Positions 35,253 to 43,693 of a stretch of DNA of 64,000 nucleotides are shown here, one piece after another. The stretch comes from Actinocatenispora comari. GTDB taxonomy: Bacteria; Actinomycetota; Actinomycetes; Mycobacteriales; Micromonosporaceae. The translations under genes were made by a program, and so were the position numbers. The DNA lies in assembly GCF_017312725.1 (NCBI RefSeq), contig NZ_BOPO01000125.1, positions 1-64,000 of the forward strand, written 5' to 3'. Under the pieces are notes generated by a model. That model did no database searches. It was given only the letters and a program-made list of their open reading frames with translations, and was not told the origin of the DNA. Position 1 is the stretch's first letter. The number at the start of each line of letters is the position of its first letter.

Positions 35253-36305
35253 ATGCCCGACGGAGTTCTGGACGAGGCGTACGAGCGGCTGCACCGCACC
35301 GGGCCCGAGCGACAGGGCTGGCTGTCCAACCACGCCCCGATGGCGGTCGAGGTACTGGCCCGGCACGGCCACGAGGGCGACGTGCACGGCTGGCTGGACT
35401 GGTACCGGCCGAAGCTGGAGGACATGCCCGCGCGGTACGAGCCGATCGACCCGGCCCGGTGGCAGCCGGCACTGGGTGACCCGCGGCGGATCGCGGACTG
35501 GGTCGACCTGCTGGTCGGTCAGGTCTCCGAACGCCCCTGGTCGGACGTGCTGGCCGAGTGGTGGCCGCGGCTGCTGCCGGGCATCGCCGCAGGCGCCACG
35601 CACGGGGTGATCCGGGTCGGGCACGCGGTCCGCACCCTGCACGGTGGGGACGAGAGCCCGGCGGCGGTGGCCGAGCTGGCGCACGCCTTGGCGTACTGGG
35701 CGGCGCGCTGGCAGACCGTCGGCGGGGTGAGCGCGCCGCGCGGCGGGCTGACCCCGGCCGCGGCGCTGGACCAGGTGCCGACGCTGCCGGACCAGACCGG
35801 CGGCATCCGGGACCGGCTGGCGCGGCTGGACGCGCTCGCCGGCTGGCCGGAGTCGGTGGCCGCCGCCGGCCCGCCGGACGACCCGGACGCCGCCCGCGAC
35901 TGGCTCGCCGGGCTCGTCGACGCCGCGGTCCGCCGGTACGGCCGGTACGGGTACGGCGAGCCGGTGATGCTGGTGCACTCGGCCACCGCACCGAACGCCG
36001 TACTGCGCACCCTGCCGGCGCTGCCCCGCTCGCTGTGGCTGCCCAGCGTCGGCGCCGCGTGGGCCGCTTCCGCGGCGGTGACCAGCGTGTACGCCCCGGC
36101 CGAGCCGATGCCGGCGGACCAGCTGGGCACCGGCCCGAGCGGTACCGACCCGCGTACCGAGGTGCTCGACCGGGCCGCCGCGCACCGGGACGAGCACGTG
36201 CTCAAGTTCGTGGACACCGCGCTGGACACGCACGCCCGTACCGGCGATCGGGCCGCGCTGATCGCCGCGTCCGACGTGATCACGCTCATCGACCAGGACA
36301 GCTGA
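35253..36305 (+). CDS. Questin-oxidase-like family protein (DUF4243)
   Basis: A 350-residue protein. The N-terminus [29 protein letters not shown] and following [15 protein letters not shown] are characteristic of the questin oxidase-like family, known in fungi for Baeyer-Villiger-like ring cleavage in anthraquinone metabolism. Bacterial members have no defined substrate. Histidines in SNHAPM, RHGH, TLHGGDE and AHRDEH are candidates for functional residues. GGAGGCAGG precedes the ATG at 35253; an upstream in-frame ATG lacks such a site. Confidence 0.8.
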   Translation: MPDGVLDEAYERLHRTGPERQGWLSNHAPMAVEVLARHGHEGDVHGWLDWYRPKLEDMPARYEPIDPARWQPALGDPRRIADWVDLLVGQVSERPWSDVLAEWWPRLLPGIAAGATHGVIRVGHAVRTLHGGDESPAAVAELAHALAYWAARWQTVGGVSAPRGGLTPAAALDQVPTLPDQTGGIRDRLARLDALAGWPESVAAAGPPDDPDAARDWLAGLVDAAVRRYGRYGYGEPVMLVHSATAPNAVLRTLPALPRSLWLPSVGAAWAASAAVTSVYAPAEPMPADQLGTGPSGTDPRTEVLDRAAAHRDEHVLKFVDTALDTHARTGDRAALIAASDVITLIDQDS

Positions 36306-36414
36306 CCGGTTCGTACCGGCCCGGGACAACGCAGGGACAGAAGGTAGTCAACGGATCACCAACTTCCCCGGGCCGGTGCGGCCACCCTGGCGGGCGGTGC
36401 GTAGGCTCCGTCGG

Positions 36415-36969
36415 GTGTTCGTGGTCGACAGCGCCCTGCGGCGAGTACCGGAGCCGATCCGGTCGCTGGTCATCAAGCACCACGAGGGGCTCAAGTTCCT
36501 GATCGTGGGCGGCACCTGCTTCCTGATCACCGCCGCGATCAACTACGGGCTGAAGCTGACGATCCTGCACGAGAAGCCGGTGACGGCACTGACCGTGGCG
36601 ACCATCATCGCCACGATCGTGTCGTACGTGCTGAACCGGGAGTGGTCGTTCCGCACCCGCGGCGGCCGCGAACGGCACCACGAGGCGCTGCTGTTCTTCC
36701 TGGTCAGCGGGTTGGGTGTGGGGGTCAACGACATCCCGCTGGTGATCAGTCGGTACGTGCTGGAGCTGCGGGTCCCGGTCGTGTCGCTGCTGACCCAGGA
36801 GATCTCCGACTTCGTCAGCGGGATGATCCTGGGCACCCTGCTCGCGATGGTGTTCCGGCTCTGGGCGTTCCGGAAGTTCGTCTTCCCGCACGCCGGCGCC
36901 CGCCCCCGGCCGGACCACACCACCCACCTCACCGCCGTCCCCGACCGCAGCGACGACGAGGTCGCCTGA
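36415..36969 (+). CDS. GtrA-family membrane protein
   Basis: About 184 residues with four hydrophobic helices: LKFLIVGGTCFLITAAINYGL, VTALTVATIIATIVSYVLNR, ALLFFLVSGLGVGVNDIPLV and ISDFVSGMILGTLLAMVFRL. FRLWAFRKFVF closes the family domain. GtrA proteins are thought to move undecaprenyl-linked sugars across the membrane in cell-wall glycosylation, which fits the polyprenol mannosyltransferase nearby. The start is uncertain. TAGGCT lies 7 bp before GTG 36415, consistent with a leaderless message; GTG 36376 is the alternative. Confidence 0.85.
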   Translation: MFVVDSALRRVPEPIRSLVIKHHEGLKFLIVGGTCFLITAAINYGLKLTILHEKPVTALTVATIIATIVSYVLNREWSFRTRGGRERHHEALLFFLVSGLGVGVNDIPLVISRYVLELRVPVVSLLTQEISDFVSGMILGTLLAMVFRLWAFRKFVFPHAGARPRPDHTTHLTAVPDRSDDEVA

Positions 36970-37067
36970 GCCGCCACGCGGCGGGTTCGGCCGACGCGGT
37001 GGCGCGGCCGGGCCGGTGGCAGGTGCCGGCGGCACCGGGTCAGCGGTGCCGGGTCAGCGGTGCCGGG

Positions 37068-37763
37068 TCAGCGGTAGGCGCCGAAGGCGGAGGCGGCGAT
37101 CGCCGCGCGGGTCGCGGCCACGACCCGGCGAACCGAGTCGTCCATCGCCTCGTCCACGGCACGGCGGCGGGCGGCACGCTCCGCCACCGCCAGATCCTCG
37201 TACGCGGGTGGGGCCGGGCCGAGCTCGCGACCCAGCGCGGCGAGCACCGCATCGGTCGGCGCCAGGTCCTGCGCCCAGGTCAGCGCGTGCGTGAACCACG
37301 CCTCGGTCCGGCCCAGCACGCTGGGATCGACGAACTGGACCCGGTCGGTACGGAAGAGCCCGAGCCGGCGCGCGGTGACCCTGCGGCACAGCCCGGTGCG
37401 CTCCAGCGACTCCAGGATCCGAGCCGTCGCGTCCGGGGCGAACTGGCCGATCCACTCGGCGGCGGTGTGCGACCGCGGCTCCCCGGCGAGCGTGTCCAGC
37501 ACCGCCAGGTGCAGGCCACGGGCGTCCGGCGGCGGCCCGCCGAGATCGGCGACCTTGACCGTACCGCCGTCCACGACGGTCACCGCGCCACCGATCGCCG
37601 CCTCGGCCAGCAGCGCCCCGCCGAGCACCACGTCCAGCAGCCGCGGGTGGTAGCGGGTGCGGCCGGCCTCGTCGTGGCCGAGGACGAACAGCGCCTCGGG
37701 CACCGGCAGGTGGCCGCGCGCCGAGGCGTCCCGCGGCTCGTACCGGCCCGGCGGCGGGCTCAT
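37068..37763 (-). CDS. GPP34 (Golgi phosphoprotein 3-like) family protein
   Basis: A 231-residue protein with the actinobacterial GPP34 pattern: ALFVLGHDEAGR, YHPRLLDVVLGGALLAEAAIGGAV, then helical sequence with WIGQFAPDATARILESLERTGLCRR. Eukaryotic GPP34/GOLPH3 binds phosphatidylinositol 4-phosphate; bacterial members are peripheral proteins of unknown role. GGAGGACG precedes the ATG. It is the last of three closely spaced minus-strand genes (permease, amidase, GPP34; gaps 58 and 43 bp). Confidence 0.85.
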   Translation of the reverse strand: MSPPPGRYEPRDASARGHLPVPEALFVLGHDEAGRTRYHPRLLDVVLGGALLAEAAIGGAVTVVDGGTVKVADLGGPPPDARGLHLAVLDTLAGEPRSHTAAEWIGQFAPDATARILESLERTGLCRRVTARRLGLFRTDRVQFVDPSVLGRTEAWFTHALTWAQDLAPTDAVLAALGRELGPAPPAYEDLAVAERAARRRAVDEAMDDSVRRVVAATRAAIAASAFGAYR

Positions 37764-37806
37764 CGAGCGTCCTCCGCCGGAAGCCGGTGCGCTCGCGCAC
37801 GCTCGC

Positions 37807-38832
37807 TCATCGGCTCGACAGGTACTGCCGGCCGAGGGCGCGCAGCCGCTCGTGCACCCCGTCGTACGCGGCGGCCGCACCGACCGCGGTCAGGTACTTC
37901 TTGGCCACCTTGGCGACCATCGTGTAGTTCGTGTCGACGACGTTGCCGACCGGCGCCTGCCCGGCCTGCGCGATCAGCTGGTACGCGTCCAGGGTGTCCA
38001 GCCCGGTGAGCCCGGCCGACCAGGTGACCAGGTCGTGCTGGCTGATCCGGAACGCGTCCTCCAGCGGCCGGGCCGAACCGGTCGACAGCAGCGCGTCGTC
38101 GGACTCCAGCCGCGGCCACGGCGTACCCACGCCCTTGATCAGGTCGACCGCGACGACGGTGTTCATCGCCGCCTCGACCGCGGCACCGGTCACCTCGCCC
38201 TCGCCCTGCCGGCAGTGCCCGTCGCCGATGGCGAACAGCGCACCGTCCACATTGACTCCCAGGTAGACGGTGACGCCGGCGCGCAGTTCCGGGGTGTCCA
38301 TGTTGCCGCCGTGCGCGTCCGGGGTGATCGTCATCCGCGCCTCGCCGGCGGCGGGTGCGACCCCGACCGTGCCGTGCATCGGGGAAAGCGGCAGCTCGAC
38401 GGTGTGCCCGGACCGGCTGGCGTGGTAGCGCACGACGCCCGCCGCGGCGTCCACGTCGTACTTCCAGACCCGCTCCTCCAGCGGCTCCTGCAGCGTGGCC
38501 GTGGTGTGCGTGGAGGTCAGCGCGCCGAAGTGCGGCAGGGTCGTGGTGACCGCCCAGTCCCGGGCCGGCGCGATCTCGACGAAGTGCAGCGCCAGCGTGT
38601 CGCCCGGCTCGGCGCCGTCCACGTGGAACGGCCCGGTGACCGGGTTGAGGAACGGGAAGTTGCACACCCGCGAGGGCAGGTCGTCGGTGGAGCGCACCAC
38701 GCCGCCGAAGCAGTCCTCGGTGTACATCGAGATCAGGTCGCCGGGCCGGACGTGCCGCACCGCCGGCCGCCCGCCGAACGTGTAGGCGTAGTCGCCGGCG
38801 CCCGGCCGGTACTCGATCAGGTCGCTGGCCAT
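37807..38832 (-). CDS. Acetamidase/formamidase family protein
   Basis: A 341-residue enzyme. The family is recognised from NPVTGPFHVDGAEPGDTLALHFVEI, LPLSPMHGTVGVAPAAGE, the metal-site motif AHGGNMDTPELRAGVTVYLGV, and GDGHCRQGEGEVTGAAVE. Members hydrolyse short amides such as formamide or acetamide to ammonia and the acid. The gene lies between an APC permease and a GPP34 gene in one likely operon, suggesting uptake and hydrolysis of an amide or amino acid derivative. Start at 38832 with GGGAGGC upstream. Confidence 0.9.
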   Translation of the reverse strand: MASDLIEYRPGAGDYAYTFGGRPAVRHVRPGDLISMYTEDCFGGVVRSTDDLPSRVCNFPFLNPVTGPFHVDGAEPGDTLALHFVEIAPARDWAVTTTLPHFGALTSTHTTATLQEPLEERVWKYDVDAAAGVVRYHASRSGHTVELPLSPMHGTVGVAPAAGEARMTITPDAHGGNMDTPELRAGVTVYLGVNVDGALFAIGDGHCRQGEGEVTGAAVEAAMNTVVAVDLIKGVGTPWPRLESDDALLSTGSARPLEDAFRISQHDLVTWSAGLTGLDTLDAYQLIAQAGQAPVGNVVDTNYTMVAKVAKKYLTAVGAAAAYDGVHERLRALGRQYLSSR

Positions 38833-38890
38833 GCTGCCTCCCGCTGTGTCACCAACACCGGCGCCACCGGCGCCCGCGTCGCCGGTACCG

Positions 38891-40303
38891 TCACACCGGC
38901 TCCTGGACCGGCTCGTCCTCCGCCATGCCCATGCTGGGCACCCGGGGCCGGCGGCCGAGAGCGTACAGCGAGGCCAGCACGATCAGGCCGAGCGCCAGCC
39001 AGGCCACGCCGAGGATCTGGGCGTTGTGGTCGGCGTTGACCTCCACCAGGACCAGGATCGCGATGCCGATCACCGGCACGACCAGGTGCGCGAACACCCG
39101 GCGGCTGCGCTGCCTGATCAGGTGGTACACCACGACACTCAGGTGCAGCAGCATGAACGCGGCGAGCGCACCGACGTTGATCATCGAGCTGAGCAGCGCG
39201 ATGCCGTCGTCCCGGCTGGACATGTACAGCCCGACGCCGAGGGTGACCAGCGCGGTCAGGAAGATCGCGTTGGTGGGCACCATCCGCTTCGGCGACACCC
39301 GGGCGAGGAACTTCGGCAGCTGCCGGTCCCGCCCCATCGCGAACAGCAGCCGCGACGTCGCCACCTGCGCGACCAGCGAGTCGGCGAACCCCCAGGCGAT
39401 CGCGGTGGTCAGCGCGGTCAGGGTGGACAACCAGGGCCCGCCGGCGACCTTGGCCGCGTTGTAGAACGCGTTGTCCACGTCCCCCTTGATCTGCGCCGGC
39501 CCGGACACGAACATCGACGCCACCCAGGTCTGCACCATGAACAGCAGGCCGGCGAGGACCAGCGCACCGATCAGCGCCCGGCCGACCTGCCGCGACTCGC
39601 CGCGGTTCTCCTCGGCCAGCATCGAGATCCCGTCGAAGCCGAGGAACGACAGCGCGGCGACGGACACCGCGCCGAACGCGACGGTGGTGGAGAAGTGGTG
39701 CGAGTCGAACAGCGGCTTCAGCGGGTCGCCGGTCGCCTTGCCGGTGGCCACGCCGTAGATGCCGACCGCGAGGAAGATCAGCAGTACGGCCAGCTCGCCG
39801 ACCAGCATCACCCGGGTGGTGACGGCGGTCAGCTTGATGCCGAAGAAGTTCACCGTGGTGTTGAACGCCAGGAAGATCAGCAGCCACGCCCACACCGGCA
39901 CCCCCGGTACGAACGTGGTCATGGCGCTGCCGGCGACCAGGTAGAGCAGGCTCGGTACCAGGATGTAGTCGAGCAGCACCATCCAGCCGGCGACGAAGCC
40001 GACCGGCGGCGCGATGCCGCGACCGGCGTACGTGTAGACGGAGCCGGCCATCGGGAACGCCTTGACCATCTGGGCGTAGGAGGCCGCGGTGAAGACCATG
40101 GCGACCATGCCGATCCCGTACGCCAGCGTGACCATGCCGCCGGAGGCCTGGTAGACGCTGCCGAAGATGCCGAACGGCGCGATCGGCACCATGAAGATCA
40201 GCCCGTAGAAGAGCAGATCGGGGAAGCTCAGGGATCGCCTGAGCTCCTGCTTGTACCCGAATCGGCGGAGATTGTCCTGCTCGAAGACCACGGCGCCGAA
40301 CAC
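38891..40303 (-). CDS. APC-superfamily amino acid/amine permease
   Basis: A 470-residue transporter with about 12 membrane helices. Conserved features are GLIFMVPIAPFGIFGSVYQASGGMV (helix 1), the cytoplasmic motif FPMAGSVYTYAGRGI, and FLGFDGISMLAEENRGESRQVGRA in the middle, as in eukaryotic-type amino acid permeases. It is the first gene of the operon with the acetamidase/formamidase, so its substrate may be an amine or amide used by that enzyme. GTG start at 40303; the ribosome site is weak. Confidence 0.88.
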   Translation of the reverse strand: MFGAVVFEQDNLRRFGYKQELRRSLSFPDLLFYGLIFMVPIAPFGIFGSVYQASGGMVTLAYGIGMVAMVFTAASYAQMVKAFPMAGSVYTYAGRGIAPPVGFVAGWMVLLDYILVPSLLYLVAGSAMTTFVPGVPVWAWLLIFLAFNTTVNFFGIKLTAVTTRVMLVGELAVLLIFLAVGIYGVATGKATGDPLKPLFDSHHFSTTVAFGAVSVAALSFLGFDGISMLAEENRGESRQVGRALIGALVLAGLLFMVQTWVASMFVSGPAQIKGDVDNAFYNAAKVAGGPWLSTLTALTTAIAWGFADSLVAQVATSRLLFAMGRDRQLPKFLARVSPKRMVPTNAIFLTALVTLGVGLYMSSRDDGIALLSSMINVGALAAFMLLHLSVVVYHLIRQRSRRVFAHLVVPVIGIAILVLVEVNADHNAQILGVAWLALGLIVLASLYALGRRPRVPSMGMAEDEPVQEPV

Positions 40304-40608
40304 TAGATCACCGTGTCGAGCTGTCGGGATACGTACCGCGATCGGTGCCTTGCCGCCTTCTCGCTCTGGTCAGAATTGTCACCATCTGTGAAGGTGATTC
40401 GAGCCTATTGCCAGCATTAATCGGTTGTTCCGCCAGAATCTACTGCATACCGTAAACGGTGTGATTCGTGACACACGATCACGAGGCGGTCTCACCAAGA
40501 TCACCCAGCGTGGCAGTGCCCGTTCATGGTGTCAGGTGCGGTGCGGGCCATGCCATTCCCGCGACCACCCGCCGGTACGCGCCGGTGTCCCCGTGGCAAC
40601 CTGCGACC
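40304..40608. promoter_or_regulatory. Divergent promoter region, AT-richer
   Basis: A 305-bp region between the permease operon and a leaderless plus-strand gene. ACCGTAAACGGT at 40449-40460 is an inverted repeat (arms ACCGT/ACGGT) and a possible operator. TAGGCT on the minus strand near 40404 could be a -10 for the permease operon. Confidence 0.4.
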
Positions 40609-41580
40609 ATGCGGTTCATCGTGTACGGCGCCGGCGCGATCGGCGGGGTCCTGGGCGGCCGGCTGCACCAGGCCGGACAGGACGTGGTGCTGATCGCCCG
40701 CGGCGAGCACCTGCACCGGATCCAGCGCGACGGGCTCCGGATCGAGGACCCGGAGACGACCGCGACGCTGCGGATCCCCGCCGTCGCCTCGCCCGCCGAG
40801 ATCGACTGGCGGGACGGCGACGTGGTCCTGCTGGCCATCAAGACCAACGGCACCGCCGCCGCCCTCACCGACCTGGTCGCCGCCGCCGGCCCGGACGTCC
40901 CGGTCTGCTGCGTGCAGAACGGCGTGGCGAACGAACGGCTCGCGCTGCGCCACTTCGACACCGTGTACGGCGTCTGCGTGATGATGCCCGCCGGCCACCT
41001 GGAACCCGGTGTGGTGCAGGCGTACTCGGTGCCCACCACCGGCATCCTCGACCTCGGCCGGTACCCGACCGGCACCGACGCGGGCGCCACCGCACTCGCC
41101 GACCGGCTGGGTACCGCCACGTTCGTCGCGCAGCCACGGCCGGACATCATGCGCTGGAAGTACCGCAAGCTGGTGATGAACCTGGCCAACGCGGTCGGTG
41201 CGCTCGTCGCCGACGACGACAGCGACGAGGCGGTGGCGCTGATCGACGCGGCCCGCGCCGAGGGCGAGGCGGTACTCGCCGCCGCCGGCATCGGCGTGGT
41301 CCCGATGGCGGAGGACCAGGCACGGCGCGGCGACATCCTGCGCATCACCCGGTTCGGTGCCACGCCGGCCGGCTCGTCGTCGTGGCAGAGCCTGTACCGG
41401 GGGACCGGCAGCGTGGAGACCGACTACCTCAACGGCGAGATCGTGCTGCTGGGCCGGCTCCACGGGGTGCCGACGCCGGTCAACGAGTTGCTGCGCCGCC
41501 GCAGCAACGACCTCGCCCGTACCGGCGGCGCCCCCGCCTCGCTCCGCGCCGCCGACCTGCACGCCGCCCTGCGCCCCTGA
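40609..41580 (+). CDS. Ketopantoate reductase (ApbA/PanE) family oxidoreductase
   Basis: A 323-residue protein. The NAD(P)-binding Rossmann motif is at the very start (MRFIVYGAGAIGGVLGGRL). It has the family segments LLAIKTNGT, CVQNGVANERLA, and the catalytic-region MRWKYRKLVMNLANAVGAL with the conserved Lys and Asn, plus the C-terminal SVETDYLNGEIVLLGRLHGVPTPVNE with its conserved Asn/Glu. It may reduce 2-ketopantoate for CoA synthesis, but several paralogues act on other 2-keto acids. The ATG has no ribosome site and may be leaderless (CAACCT 6 bp before). Confidence 0.85.
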   Translation: MRFIVYGAGAIGGVLGGRLHQAGQDVVLIARGEHLHRIQRDGLRIEDPETTATLRIPAVASPAEIDWRDGDVVLLAIKTNGTAAALTDLVAAAGPDVPVCCVQNGVANERLALRHFDTVYGVCVMMPAGHLEPGVVQAYSVPTTGILDLGRYPTGTDAGATALADRLGTATFVAQPRPDIMRWKYRKLVMNLANAVGALVADDDSDEAVALIDAARAEGEAVLAAAGIGVVPMAEDQARRGDILRITRFGATPAGSSSWQSLYRGTGSVETDYLNGEIVLLGRLHGVPTPVNELLRRRSNDLARTGGAPASLRAADLHAALRP

Positions 41581-41940
41581 CCACCGTTCGGCCGACGCGG
41601 CTCGGGCGCGTGGTCGGGGCGGCTCGGGCCACATTCTGTCCATAGTGGACGGTCAGGCTAACCGGCCGCCCGATCGACGACCGGACGGCCCAGGCAGGCT
41701 GCCGGCACCGGAGGTTCACGCGGTCAGCGCAGGGTGGCGAACCAGCGGGCGATCGCGGCGGTACCGGCGACCGCGGAACCGAGATGGCGCGAGTGCTCGT
41801 GGTCCGGGGTCCCGAGATCGACGCTGGCCGGTCGCGCGCCGTGCGCGGCGAACGAGCCGAGACACGGTAGGCGCGCCGGCCGCCGCGCCGCCGCCGCGCG
41901 TCGGGGCGCGACGGCGGCCGGGCGGGCTTTCGCGCACCCG
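41581..41940 (-). pseudogene. Intergenic stretch with a possible hydrolase remnant
   Basis: On the minus strand, about 41724-41850 reads as a coding-like tail (DLGTPDHEHSRHLGSAVAG followed by TAAIARWF) that ends with a stop at 41724. It resembles the C-terminal His region of an alpha/beta-hydrolase, but nothing upstream in frame continues the domain. It may be a decayed fragment or chance. The remaining sequence shows a GC-rich inverted repeat near 41890-41930 and nothing else. Confidence 0.25.
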
Positions 41941-42720
41941 TCAGCGCTGCCCGTGGTACCACCTGCCGACCGTGACCCCACCGGTACTCGACACCGGTCC
42001 ACCGGCGATCGACACGGCCCCGCCGGACTGCGTGACGAGGTGCAGCCCCGGGTAGGTCCGCTCCGGCCCGGCGCTGGGTTCGGAGACCGTACCGACGTCG
42101 AACAGCACCGTCTCGTGCGGCCGGACGGTCCCGCCGTACACCTTCGCCGGGCCACCGTCGAAGTAGGTGCCGTGGCCGACCGGAAGCCGGCAGTACCGCG
42201 GATCCGCCTGCGCGCTCCCGCCGCAGCGGTAGGTCAGCTCCGGGTACTTCTCCGGCAGCGTGCAGGGCGTCGCGCCGGTGTAGGTCATCGACACCGTGGA
42301 CAGCGCATGCCCACCGCCGGCACCGCCACCGTCGATCGTCACGGCCGCCATCGCATCCAGATCGCACTCGGGGGCGGCGCCGTCGCTCGACCCACCGTCC
42401 CGCCGCGCGGACGGCGAGCTCGTCGGGGACGGCGTACCGGTCCGGGACGGGCTGGGGCGATGCGACGGGCCGGGCGACGACGCCACCGACCGGGTCGGCG
42501 CCACCGCCGGGTGGTGGCTCGGCGCCGCGGCCCACCCCGCGGCGTACGCGGTGCCGCCGAGGCCGGCGACCGCGAGCGTGACGGCGGACGCGAGCACGGC
42601 GATGCGGCGCCGGCGCCGCCGTTCGGCACCGGCCCGGATCTCGCCCGGGTGCTTCAGGTTCGTGTTCATCGCGAGTCGTGCGGATCCGGCGCGCAGTGCC
42701 CGTTCGAAGCGGTCAGCCAT
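41941..42720 (-). CDS. Membrane-anchored protein paired with ECF sigma factor (DUF4232-like outer domain)
   Basis: A 259-residue protein. A short cytoplasmic N-terminus of about 38 residues (MADRFERALRAGSARLAM) precedes one helix (AVLASAVTLAVAGLGGTAYAAG), a Ser/Pro/Thr linker, and a beta-rich outer domain of about 140 residues with paired cysteines (ECDLD, PCTLPEKYPELTYRCGG, YCRLP). It overlaps the sigma factor gene by 8 bp. Position and topology are those of an anti-sigma or sigma-regulatory membrane protein, although no zinc anti-sigma motif is visible. The outer domain resembles DUF4232 sequences. Confidence 0.75.
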   Translation of the reverse strand: MADRFERALRAGSARLAMNTNLKHPGEIRAGAERRRRRRIAVLASAVTLAVAGLGGTAYAAGWAAAPSHHPAVAPTRSVASSPGPSHRPSPSRTGTPSPTSSPSARRDGGSSDGAAPECDLDAMAAVTIDGGGAGGGHALSTVSMTYTGATPCTLPEKYPELTYRCGGSAQADPRYCRLPVGHGTYFDGGPAKVYGGTVRPHETVLFDVGTVSEPSAGPERTYPGLHLVTQSGGAVSIAGGPVSSTGGVTVGRWYHGQR

Positions 42721-43234
42721 GGTTGGCCACCTCCGAGACTCCGGCGGTCAGTTCGGCAGCGAACTCGGACAGGTGCGGGGCCAGCGCCTGCCGGCCGCGC
42801 GTCAACCGGGCCCGCACGGTACCGACGGCGACGCCGGTCTCGGCGGCGATCTCCGGCACCGACAGCCCGACCAGGTGGTACAGCACGACCGCGCGGCGCT
42901 GGTCCGGCGCGATCCGGCGCAGCGCCGCGACGATCGCGACGTAGTCCGGGTCGGCGCCGGGCAGATCCTCCGGTACGCCGTGCCGCCGGTGCGCGGTGAG
43001 CCGGTTCCGCGCCTTGCGCCAGGTGCTCACCGCGATGCGGAAGGCGATGGTACGAACCCACGCCTCCGGGCTGTCGTACCTGGCCACCTTGTCCCAGTGC
43101 TGCCACGCCCGCGCGTACGCCTCCTGCGTGACGTCCTCGGCGTCCGCCCGGTTACCGACCATCGCGTGTACGTGACTGGTGACGCGCGGCGCGGTGCCCA
43201 GGTAGAAGGAGTCGAAGTCGCGCGAATCGCGCAC
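42713..43234 (-). CDS. ECF RNA polymerase sigma factor, SigE family
   Basis: A 173-residue sigma factor. Region 2 is present (FDSFYLGTAPRVTSHVHAMVGNRADAEDVTQEAYARAWQHW with the usual DAEDVTQE). Region 4 has ALRRIAPDQRRAVVLYHLVGLSVPEIAAETGVAVGTVRARLTRGR. The GTG start has AGAGGGGAG upstream. It is co-transcribed and overlapped with the membrane protein that follows, which suggests a signal sensed outside the cell. Target promoters are unknown; autoregulation is likely but no ECF-type promoter was identified. Confidence 0.92.
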   Translation of the reverse strand: MRDSRDFDSFYLGTAPRVTSHVHAMVGNRADAEDVTQEAYARAWQHWDKVARYDSPEAWVRTIAFRIAVSTWRKARNRLTAHRRHGVPEDLPGADPDYVAIVAALRRIAPDQRRAVVLYHLVGLSVPEIAAETGVAVGTVRARLTRGRQALAPHLSEFAAELTAGVSEVANHG

Positions 43235-43452
43235 ACGCTCCCCTCTCGGGACATGGGCCGGGTCCTCTGGCCGCCGGCCTCACCCTCTTGTCACGCCCGA
43301 GAAGGGCAACTGCTGCGTGACATCGGGGAAAATTCCCCCCGAAACCGGACCGCCACCGACCGCAGCGGAGCGGCCGTCGGTCGAGCGAGCCGGAGACCGT
43401 TCGGCTGACCGCAAGGGGCCCGACGCGGCCGAGCGGGAGTTCCGGCAGCCGG

Positions 43453-43692
43453 TCAGCCGCCGGCGAACGGGGGGAGCACGTCCACCGTGCAGCCGGCCCG
43501 CAACCTGGCCCCGTGGTCGTGCGCGGCAACCCCGTCGACCAGGAACGACGCCACCCCGAGCACCCGGCCGAGCGGGTCGCCGTGCCGGTCGGCGAGGCCG
43601 GTCAGCAACTCGCCGAGGCTGTCGGCCCGCACCTGCTCGCTCGCCGTACCGGCGGCGGCGCGGGCACCCGCGAAGTAGCGAACGGTGATCAC
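43453..43692 (-). CDS. moaD: MoaD/ThiS-family sulfur carrier (molybdopterin synthase small subunit)
   Basis: A 79-residue ubiquitin-fold protein starting with GTG (MITVRYFAGARAAAG) and ending in the functional Gly-Gly (PPFAGG), the site of adenylation and thiocarboxylation. It starts 1 bp after the moaA stop, so it is coupled to moaA. With MoaE it converts cyclic pyranopterin monophosphate to molybdopterin. Its position with moaA makes moaD more likely than thiS. Confidence 0.9.
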   Translation of the reverse strand: MITVRYFAGARAAAGTASEQVRADSLGELLTGLADRHGDPLGRVLGVASFLVDGVAAHDHGARLRAGCTVDVLPPFAGG

Positions 43693-43693
43693 G

